Shown one piece after another: positions 21,689 to 28,480 of a stretch of DNA of 33,455 bases. A model generated the notes under the pieces. It did no database searches and was not told the DNA's origin. It worked only from the letters and a program-made list of their open reading frames with translations. Source of the DNA: an uncultured bacterium (GTDB lineage: Bacteria; Nitrospirota; Thermodesulfovibrionia; Thermodesulfovibrionales; CALJEL01); assembly GCA_938074335.1 (NCBI GenBank), contig CALJEL010000035.1, positions 1 to 33,455 of the forward strand. The letters are read 5' to 3'. A program made the translations under genes and the position numbers. Each line of letters starts with the position of its first letter. Position 1 is the first letter of the stretch.

Positions 21689-21726
21689 TTGACATGTGAT
21701 ATTCAAATATAATAATATTTGCATAT
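21689..21726 (+). promoter_or_regulatory. putative promoter and ArsR-type operator
   Basis: TTGACA (21689-21694), 18-nt spacer, TAATAT. Overlapping interrupted palindrome ATATTCAAATAT-AATA-ATATTTGCATAT (21699-21726, 11 of 12 arm positions match). Confidence 0.7.
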
Positions 21727-21742
21727 AAGGAGGATGATTCAT

Positions 21743-22078
21743 ATGAGGTCTGTTTATAGGAGGGTAGAGCTCTTGAGGGTCATTGCCCATCCTATAAGGA
21801 TAAGGATTCTTGAGGAGCTTACAAAGGGTGTTAAATGCGTGAGTGACCTTGAGAAGTTTCTTGATATAAGCCAGCCAAATGTATCACAGCATCTGGCGAT
21901 ACTCAGGCAGTACGGAGTAATTGACTATTATATGGATGGAAGGCTCAGGTGCTATTTTCTTAAGGACCCTATAATCCCGGACATCCTCGAGATTCTAAAA
22001 AAGGACTACATTGAGGAGCTTCCAGCACCAGCCTGCTGTCCAGTAACAAAAAAGGGTAAATACCCAGGGAGGAGGTAA
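21743..22078 (+). CDS. ArsR/SmtB family HTH transcriptional regulator
   Basis: VIAHPIRIRILEELTKGVKCVSDLEKFLDISQPNVSQHLAILRQYGVIDYYMDGRLRCYFL; RBS AAGGAGG 21727-21733, ATG 21743. Confidence 0.9.
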   Translation: MRSVYRRVELLRVIAHPIRIRILEELTKGVKCVSDLEKFLDISQPNVSQHLAILRQYGVIDYYMDGRLRCYFLKDPIIPDILEILKKDYIEELPAPACCPVTKKGKYPGRR

Positions 22079-22079
22079 C

Positions 22080-22433
22080 ATGGCAAAGGTCTTAACGATC
22101 TTTCTCGGGACATCGCCCTATTCTTATGAAAATACCGTTACAGCCATCAAGATTGCGGAATCAGCCCTTAAAAAGGGTAATACCGTGAATCTCATTGCTT
22201 CCGGTGATGGTGTCTATTGCTTTCTTAAAGGACAGAAGGCAAAAGGAATAATGAACGCAGAGGAAAGATTTTCTGAACTCATCCAGAAAGGACTTAAGGT
22301 CTATCTTTGAGGCGGTTGCATGAATTTTCGCCGTGCAGCGAAAGAGGATTACATCGATGGCTCAGAGGTTGGTTCATTGAAGGGTCTCTTTGAGACCATG
22401 GGTAACTCTGACATATGGCTTAATATCGGATAG
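22080..22433 (+). CDS. DsrE-like protein, putative selenoprotein (TGA at 22308-22310 read as Sec)
   Basis: ORF track stops at TGA 22310, but the same frame continues 40 more codons (GGCMNFRRAAKEDYIDGSEVGSLKGLFETMGNSDIWLNIG) to TAG 22431-22433 at the RBS of the next gene. Combined motif is KVYL-U-GGC-MNFRR. Confidence 0.8.
22325..22344 (+). promoter_or_regulatory. candidate bacterial SECIS hairpin in the DsrE-like gene
   Basis: TTTTCGC-CGTGCA-GCGAAAG: 6 Watson-Crick pairs plus one G-U, loop starts 21 nt after the TGA and has G at its second position. An alternative stem GTTGCA/TGCAGC (22315-22339) also exists. Confidence 0.55.
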
Positions 22434-22444
22434 GAGGTATTACA

Positions 22445-22798
22445 ATGCCAATTGTTTCTATTATCTTAAGAAGACCACCCTACGGAGATATAAATGCAGC
22501 AGAGGCCTTGAGACATGCCCTTGGCGGTGTGACTTCAGGTTATGATGTGAATCTTATAATGGTTGATGGAGGGGTCTTCACTGCCAGGAAGGGCCAAATT
22601 GAAGAAGGAACCGGATTCACGAATCTCGAGGCTACACTTAAAGACTGTATTGATATGGGTATAAAGGTCTACATGGATAAGGGCTCCATGAAAGAGAATT
22701 ATCTTGACCCTGAAATGATCGTTGATGGATGTAGCATCATTAACAGCCATGAGATTTCCACTATAGTAAAGGAATCAGATAAAATCATGATATTTTAG
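22445..22798 (+). CDS. DsrF/DsrE-like protein
   Basis: Same fold pattern as upstream gene: IILRRPPYGDINAAEALRHALGGVTSGYDVNLIMVDGGVFTARKGQ. Confidence 0.8.
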   Translation: MPIVSIILRRPPYGDINAAEALRHALGGVTSGYDVNLIMVDGGVFTARKGQIEEGTGFTNLEATLKDCIDMGIKVYMDKGSMKENYLDPEMIVDGCSIINSHEISTIVKESDKIMIF

Positions 22799-22807
22799 GA
22801 GGCAAGG

Positions 22808-23089
22808 ATGATCACTGTAATCAAAAGCTCGCCTGATACACCTGAAGGCAAAAGGGGGTTCAGGCTCGCAAGGGATATGGCCTCTGATATGGTATTGCTG
22901 CAGAATGGTGTATATTTTGCCCAGAGAGAGAGGTTTGAGGGATTCTGCGGAAAGGTCTATATACTTGAGGAGGATATGAGACTCAGGGGTTTAAATGATA
23001 AAGAGATACTTAAAGATGCAATAAAGATTGATTACGATGGGCTTGTGGATTTGATGGTAGAGGAAGAAAAGGTTATAGGGATGTTTTAA
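22808..23089 (+). CDS. DsrH/TusB-like protein
   Basis: 93 aa; MVLLQNGVYFAQRERFEGFCGKVYILEEDMRLRGL, in DsrE-F-H order. Confidence 0.7.
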   Translation: MITVIKSSPDTPEGKRGFRLARDMASDMVLLQNGVYFAQRERFEGFCGKVYILEEDMRLRGLNDKEILKDAIKIDYDGLVDLMVEEEKVIGMF

Positions 23090-23119
23090 ATAGCGCAGTA
23101 GAGTAGCAGGCAATAATAG

Positions 23120-23220
23120 AGCAGTAGAGCAGCGGAGCAACAGAGCAGCAGTTAAATAATAATATAAAAAATTCTTTAATAAAAACTACTGCACTACAGT
23201 TCTGCTGGTCTGCTGCTCTG
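23120..23220. repeat. two oppositely oriented 8-bp-period degenerate arrays flanking an AT-rich spacer
   Basis: Left AGCAGTAG AGCAGCGG AGCAACAG AGCAGCAG (23120-23151); right CTGCACTA CAGTTCTG CTGGTCTG CTGCTCTG (23189-23220). AACAGAGCAGCAG and CTGCTGCTCTGTT form a 13-bp perfect inverted repeat. Confidence 0.85.
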
Positions 23221-23272
23221 TTAAAGACTCTATCCCGCCTCAGACGGGCCTGCTCTAAGGAGGTAGGTAACG

Positions 23273-24460
23273 ATGGCAAGGATAGTTATTCTTGGGGGTT
23301 CTTTTGGAGGCCTTACAAGTGCCTTTGAATTGAAAAGACTTCTTGGAAAGAGGGCAGAGATAACAGTAGTTTCGGATGAGGATAAATTCATCTTTATCCC
23401 CTCACTTCCCTGGCTTTCCTTTGGATGGAGGAAAAAGGAGGATATAACGATTCCGATCAGGCCAATCCTTGAGAGAAAAGGTATTAATTTCGTCCATGAG
23501 CCAGCAACCGATATTAAGCCTGATACCTTAAAGGTTCTCACAACAAAAAAAGAGATCTCCTATGATTACCTTGTTATAGCAACAGGTTCTCATCTTGCCT
23601 TTGAAGAGGTTTCAGGTTTAGGCCCAGAGAAGGGTTATACAGATTGTATCTTCACACTTTCCCAGGCAGAAAAGACATATATCTCCTGGCAGAGGTTTCT
23701 TGAAGACCCTGGCCCTGTAGTAATAGGTGCTGTTCAGGGAGCGAGTTGCTTTGGTCCCGCCTATGAGTATGTCTTTGAGATGGATGCTGAATTAAGAAGG
23801 AGGAGATTCAGGCATAAGATACCCATAACATTTATAACCTCTGAGCCTTACATAGGCCATTTTGGTATAGGAGGGCTCAGCAATTCAAGAAGGCTCATGG
23901 AGGATGAGTTTGCAAAAAGGGATATTAAATTCATGGTGAATCAGGCTGTTGAAGAAATAATTCCAGGTGAGATAAGGCTGAAGGATGGCACAAAACTTCC
24001 CTTTAAACTTTCTGTGCTCGCACCTGCCATGAAAGGAGTCCCTTCTGTAGCCGGGATTGGAAATCCAAGGGGGTTCATACCTGTGGATAAATACTATAGA
24101 CATCAAAAGCATAAGAATATCTTTTCAGCAGGTGTGGCTGTTGCTATTGCACCACCCGAGCCCACGCCTGTTCCAACAGGTGTTCCAAAGACAGGTTATA
24201 TGACTGTGAGGATGGCAAAGACAGTAGCTTACTCAATATCCTCTGAGATAAAGAATGAGAAGCCTCCAGAACCGGAAGATATATCCGCCATATGCCTTAT
24301 GGATATGGGCAACACCGCAGCCTACATGAAGGCATCACCTGTGCTACCACCAAGGCAGGAGGCTGTCTTAAAGGCAGGTATTCATTACAGATGGCTCAAG
24401 GCTGCCTTTGAGAGATACTATCTATGGAAGATAAGACATGGCCTGAGCAACTGGCCATAA
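23273..24460 (+). CDS. sulfide:quinone oxidoreductase-like FAD-dependent oxidoreductase
   Basis: ARIVILGGSFGGLTSAFELKRLL (FAD Rossmann), YDYLVIATGSHLAFE, VAVAIAPPEPTPVPTGVPKTGYMTVRMAK typical of SQR/NDH-2-like enzymes. Confidence 0.85.
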   Translation: MARIVILGGSFGGLTSAFELKRLLGKRAEITVVSDEDKFIFIPSLPWLSFGWRKKEDITIPIRPILERKGINFVHEPATDIKPDTLKVLTTKKEISYDYLVIATGSHLAFEEVSGLGPEKGYTDCIFTLSQAEKTYISWQRFLEDPGPVVIGAVQGASCFGPAYEYVFEMDAELRRRRFRHKIPITFITSEPYIGHFGIGGLSNSRRLMEDEFAKRDIKFMVNQAVEEIIPGEIRLKDGTKLPFKLSVLAPAMKGVPSVAGIGNPRGFIPVDKYYRHQKHKNIFSAGVAVAIAPPEPTPVPTGVPKTGYMTVRMAKTVAYSISSEIKNEKPPEPEDISAICLMDMGNTAAYMKASPVLPPRQEAVLKAGIHYRWLKAAFERYYLWKIRHGLSNWP

Positions 24461-24472
24461 ATTTCGGGGACA

Positions 24473-24571
24473 ATGGCAGAGATAAGATTTCTGAGAAATA
24501 CAGATGGTAGTATTGTAGAAATAGTTGATAAAAGGGTTTCAATCCTTTTGACCATTAAGAAGGAGGGGTAG
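24473..24571 (+). CDS. possible small protein (32 aa)
   Basis: MAEIRFLRNTDGSIVEIVDKRVSILLTIKKEG*, fills the gap between the SQR-like gene and the next DsrE-like gene. Below the ORF-track length limit. Confidence 0.4.
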   Translation: MAEIRFLRNTDGSIVEIVDKRVSILLTIKKEG

Positions 24572-24572
24572 T

Positions 24573-24995
24573 ATGGCTAAGGTCACGAAGAATGTCTCAA
24601 TTATGTGTTTTCATGATGAGCTCTGTCAGGTCTACAATGCCTTGATGACTGCGTTGAGCCTTTTAAGGGAAGGCTCGAAGGTGACCATATTTTTTGGCTC
24701 AAGGGGTGTTAATGCAATTCATAAGGAAAAGGTAAAGAATCTCCAGTGTCTTCCTGACCAACCAAAGGAAGTTAGTGATGCAGTAATGAAGAGAATGGAG
24801 GAGATGGAGCTTCCGAGTGTTGAGGACCTATTTGTCATGCTCTATATGGAAGGTGCGAGACTACTTGCCTGTCCTTTAAATGTCCCGCTATTCGGGATGA
24901 GCAAGGCTGATTTTATTGAAGGAGTGGAGCTTGCAGATCCTACAACATACTATAAAGAAATAGTTATTCAGGCAGATATGAATTTGACCTTTTAG
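24573..24995 (+). CDS. DsrE/DsrF-like family protein
   Basis: NVSIMCFHDELCQVYNALMTALSLLREGSKVTIFFGSRGVNAIHK...ARLLACPLNVPLFGMSKADFIEGVELA. Confidence 0.75.
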   Translation: MAKVTKNVSIMCFHDELCQVYNALMTALSLLREGSKVTIFFGSRGVNAIHKEKVKNLQCLPDQPKEVSDAVMKRMEEMELPSVEDLFVMLYMEGARLLACPLNVPLFGMSKADFIEGVELADPTTYYKEIVIQADMNLTF

Positions 24996-25000
24996 GAGGT

Positions 25001-27358
25001 ATGATGAAGAGATTGAGACTTGTAGAGTTTTCTGTGGACCATCCGAAACTCATTGTTGCTATTACTATCTTTATAACCATCCTCTTTGCCACACAATTCC
25101 CAAAGATAAAGATAGATACGAATCCAAAGCATATGCTTCCAGCCACATCAGATGTGAGGGTTTGGAATGATGAGGTTGACAGGACCTTTGGGCTTTATGA
25201 GGATGTAATAGTCCTTGGTATAGTGAATGAAAAGGGGGTCTTTAATAAAGACACCCTTAAGAGGATAAAGGGGATTACCGATGAGATATTAAAGATAAAA
25301 GGGGTTGCATCAAGGGATGTGAACAGTTTCACTACAATTACAAATGTAACTGCTGAAAAAGGCACGCTTCGTGTAGCTCCTCTTATGACGGATATCCCTG
25401 AGGATGATAAAGAGATAGAGGCCCTCAGAAAGAGCCTTCTTGAAAATCCCCTCTTTCTGAACCGTATTATTTCAGAGGATGGAAAGACCGCAGCCATCTA
25501 CATACCCCTTGAAAAGGGTGCAAATGGCAAGGAGGTGGCTGATAGAATCAGGGAGATGATCAAAAGGCAAAAAGGTGACGAGAAATATTACATTGCAGGA
25601 GACCCTGTTGCAAGGGATACCTTTGGAGTGGAGATGTTCAAGCTCATGGCAATCTTTGCACCCATGGCAGGTGCTGTGATGCTCATCGTGAGATATTTCA
25701 TGTTCAGGGACTTTTTCCTCTCCGTTACATTAATGATGGATGCAATGATCAGCATTATCTGGAGCATGGGCCTTTTTATTGGGGCAGGTATCCCCATTCA
25801 TATAATGGCCTCAATGAGCCCTGTATTCTTAATGGCAATCGCAACGGACAGTATCCATATATTCAATGAATTCTACTTCCGATTCAGAGAGGTTGGTAAC
25901 AAGAGGACAGCCATAATAGAGACAATGAAGGCTGTTGGAAGGCCTGTAAGGTATACAGCAGCAGCAACCGCAGCAGGATTTGCAGTCTTACTTATCATGC
26001 ACATAATACCTGTTAAGGTCTTCGGTGCACTTGTTGCCTTTGGAACAATAATACTCAGGTTTCTGAGCTTCAGCTTTATACCTGCCATGTTCATGTTTGT
26101 TAAGGAAGAAAAACTTGCCGAGGCGGCAAGGCGTGAGGATATGGAGAAGGGCTCATCAAGGTTTTTAAAAAGACTGGCAGGGCTCGGAACATTTGCTCCA
26201 GAGAAGACCATCTTTATCGGGGCAATTCTTCTTTTAATCTCAATTGCTGGCATGACAAGGATTACCGTGAATAACAACATGGTTGAATGGTTCAAGAAAA
26301 AGAGCGAAATCAGGGTTGCTGACAATGTCCTGAATAATAACCTTGGTGGAAGCTCCCTTGCTTATATTGTTGCTATTGCGCCTGAGGATGAAGATATGAA
26401 GTCTCCTGATGCCTTAAGATACCTTGAAGGTCTTCAGAGACACCTTGAAAGGCTTCCTGAGGTGGGAAAGACCTTTTCTGTAGTTGACCTGATAAGGAGG
26501 ATCAATAGGGTTATCCATGATGATGATCCTGCCAGTGAGAGGATTCCTGATTCAAAAGAGATTATAGGCCAGTATCTCTTTTTATTCAGTATGTCAGCAA
26601 GGCCCTCTGATCTTGACAGCCTTGTTGATTATCCCATGAAAAGGGCAAATATCTGGATACAGCTCAAGACATGGGATGCTCAGGCAATGAGGAATGTGAT
26701 AAAGGCTGTTGAGGAGTATAAAAGGGCGTACAGGACATCCCTGGAATTCAGGCCCGCAGGCATTGCCTATTTCAATCTTGTCTGGAATGATGAGGTTCTC
26801 TGGGATATGGTCAAGGGCTTTATCCTTGCCCTTATAGTTGTCTTTGTGATACTGAGCCTTGATTTCAAGTCCATTAAATGGGCGATCGTTGCCTACGTGC
26901 CTTTGCTTTTTACAATAGTCCTCATTTATGGTGTGATAGGTTACACAGGTAAGGATTTTGATATGCCAGTATCTGTGCTTTCATGCCTGAGTCTCGGCAT
27001 GGCAGTGGACTTTGCAATACATTTTGTAAGCAGATTTAGACAGAGATTGAAAGAACAGGCCTTAGAGTTAGGAGTCCAGAGTTCGGCGGCAGGAGAAGCT
27101 AAAAATCTCGTCACTCGTCACTCTTCACCCGTCACTGATGCATTACTATGGACTGCCGCAAGACCGGGCAAGGGTATTATGCGTAACGCAGTACTTTTTG
27201 CCTCTGCCTTTTCAGTAATGCTCTTTGCACCATTGACACCTTATATAACTGTAGGTGCCTTTATAGTGAGCATGATGACACTGAGCGCATTAATGGTAAT
27301 AATTTACCTGCCAGCCCTGATAACCTTATTACAGGGATGGTTATTAAGGGAGGTATGA
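25001..27358 (+). CDS. RND/MMPL superfamily exporter
   Basis: 785 aa, two 6-TM-like halves, SMSPVFLMAIATDSIHIFNEFYFRFRE and LSCLSLGMAVDFAIHFVSRFRQRL. Confidence 0.9.
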   Translation: MMKRLRLVEFSVDHPKLIVAITIFITILFATQFPKIKIDTNPKHMLPATSDVRVWNDEVDRTFGLYEDVIVLGIVNEKGVFNKDTLKRIKGITDEILKIKGVASRDVNSFTTITNVTAEKGTLRVAPLMTDIPEDDKEIEALRKSLLENPLFLNRIISEDGKTAAIYIPLEKGANGKEVADRIREMIKRQKGDEKYYIAGDPVARDTFGVEMFKLMAIFAPMAGAVMLIVRYFMFRDFFLSVTLMMDAMISIIWSMGLFIGAGIPIHIMASMSPVFLMAIATDSIHIFNEFYFRFREVGNKRTAIIETMKAVGRPVRYTAAATAAGFAVLLIMHIIPVKVFGALVAFGTIILRFLSFSFIPAMFMFVKEEKLAEAARREDMEKGSSRFLKRLAGLGTFAPEKTIFIGAILLLISIAGMTRITVNNNMVEWFKKKSEIRVADNVLNNNLGGSSLAYIVAIAPEDEDMKSPDALRYLEGLQRHLERLPEVGKTFSVVDLIRRINRVIHDDDPASERIPDSKEIIGQYLFLFSMSARPSDLDSLVDYPMKRANIWIQLKTWDAQAMRNVIKAVEEYKRAYRTSLEFRPAGIAYFNLVWNDEVLWDMVKGFILALIVVFVILSLDFKSIKWAIVAYVPLLFTIVLIYGVIGYTGKDFDMPVSVLSCLSLGMAVDFAIHFVSRFRQRLKEQALELGVQSSAAGEAKNLVTRHSSPVTDALLWTAARPGKGIMRNAVLFASAFSVMLFAPLTPYITVGAFIVSMMTLSALMVIIYLPALITLLQGWLLREV
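27062..27134. repeat. paired 7-bp-period arrays inserted in frame in the RND exporter gene
   Basis: TTAGAGT TAGGAGT CCAGAGT TCGGCGG, 17-nt spacer, CTCGTCA CTCGTCA CTCTTCA CCCGTCA. Confidence 0.85.
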
Positions 27359-27359
27359 G

Positions 27360-28187
27360 ATGAGGAGGTTCAGGACTCAAGATTCAGGATTCAAGATTTT
27401 TATTATCTGTTGTCTGTTATCTATTTTCAGTTTCCTTTCTTTTGATGCTATTGCCCTTACTGCAGAGGATATAGTTAAAAGGTCTCAGGAGGCCTTTTTC
27501 TATCAAGGAAAGGACTTTAAGGCAAGGGTGATGATGAAACTTATTAGTAAGGGTGGTCAGGAAAGGATAAGGGAACTTACAATGTTGAGGAAAAACTATG
27601 GAGATACAGGTGGTGAACAAAAGTATTTTATCTATTTCTTCCAGCCAGCCGATGTTAAGGACATGACCTTCATGGTCTATAAGTATCCTGCGAGGGATGA
27701 TGACAGATGGCTCTTCATTCCCGCATTAAATATGGTGAGGAGGATCGCTGCACAGGATAAGCGTTCAAGCTTTGTTGGCTCTGATTTTACCTATGAGGAT
27801 GTATCTGGAAGGGATATTGAGGATGACAGACATGAGATTATAAAAGAAGAAAAACTCAGTGATAAGGATTGTTATGTAATAAAAAGCACACCAAAGGCAG
27901 GCGATGTTGACTACAGCTATAAGATTTCATGGATTGATAAGGTCAATTACCTGCCTTTGAAGGAAGAATATTATGACAAGAAAGGAGAGCTTTATAAGAT
28001 ATTTACAGCCGATGAGATGAAAGATATAAAAGGGTTTCCTACTGTCACAAAAAGAACAATGAAGAACCTCCAGAATGGGCATATGACTGAGGTGGTATTT
28101 ATTAAGGTTGATTACAATATTGGTATTGAGGATAGCCTCTTTTCAGAGCGGTATCTCAGACAACCGCAGAGGAAGTGGATTGAATAG
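27360..28187 (+). CDS. outer-membrane lipoprotein-sorting protein (LolA-like fold)
   Basis: SQEAFFYQGKDFKARVMMKLISKGGQERIRELTMLRKN...KYFIYFFQPADVKDMTFMVYKY...LFIPALNMVRRIA...KRSSFVGSDFTYEDVSGR. Confidence 0.88.
   Translation: MRRFRTQDSGFKIFIICCLLSIFSFLSFDAIALTAEDIVKRSQEAFFYQGKDFKARVMMKLISKGGQERIRELTMLRKNYGDTGGEQKYFIYFFQPADVKDMTFMVYKYPARDDDRWLFIPALNMVRRIAAQDKRSSFVGSDFTYEDVSGRDIEDDRHEIIKEEKLSDKDCYVIKSTPKAGDVDYSYKISWIDKVNYLPLKEEYYDKKGELYKIFTADEMKDIKGFPTVTKRTMKNLQNGHMTEVVFIKVDYNIGIEDSLFSERYLRQPQRKWIE
27369..27426. repeat. 7-bp-period arrays in the signal-peptide region
   Basis: TTCAGGA CTCAAGA TTCAGGA TTCAAGA (27369-27396) followed by TCTGTTG TCTGTTA TCTATTT (27406-27426). Confidence 0.7.
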
Positions 28188-28189
28188 CC

Positions 28190-28480
28190 CTAAAAGAAAA
28201 AGGTCTTTATTAAGAAGGCTACAACTCCCATAAGATTTAATATAACAATGAGATATAACCTGTCTATTCTCTTATTGACATCATCAAAGCGTTTATTGAC
28301 ATCATCAAAGCGTTTATTGACATCATCAAAGCGTTTATTGACATTTGCAAGCTCTGCCTTGATTTCCCTAATCTCACCATGTATGAGGTCAAGCTCACGA
28401 AATACAAAGGTGAAGGGATCTGCCCTGTATAAATACTCCTCTTTTCTTTCTTCTGTTTTCTTTTCCTCTGTCTGTGGCAT
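28190..28480 (-). CDS. small coiled-coil membrane protein with C-terminal TM segment
   Basis: MPQTEEKKTEERKEEYLYRADPF...NVNKRFDDVNKRFDDVNKRFDDVNKRIDRLYLIVILNLMGVVAFLIKTFFF. Confidence 0.7.
   Translation of the reverse strand: MPQTEEKKTEERKEEYLYRADPFTFVFRELDLIHGEIREIKAELANVNKRFDDVNKRFDDVNKRFDDVNKRIDRLYLIVILNLMGVVAFLIKTFFF
28272..28345. repeat. 21-bp tandem repeat, three perfect copies plus a partial
   Basis: TTATTGACATCATCAAAGCGT x3 (28272-28334) then TTATTGACAT; encodes DDVNKRF heptads on the minus strand. Confidence 0.95.

Noticed and set aside
23120-23220. CRISPR array
   Set aside because: Units are 8 bp with no spacers; it is a degenerate short-period repeat, not a CRISPR. No cas genes are visible.
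28248-28382. N-terminal extension of the beta-barrel ORF (SSKRLLTSSKRLLTSSKRLL)
   Set aside because: It is the antisense translation of the 21-bp repeat of the coiled-coil gene; the true start is downstream.
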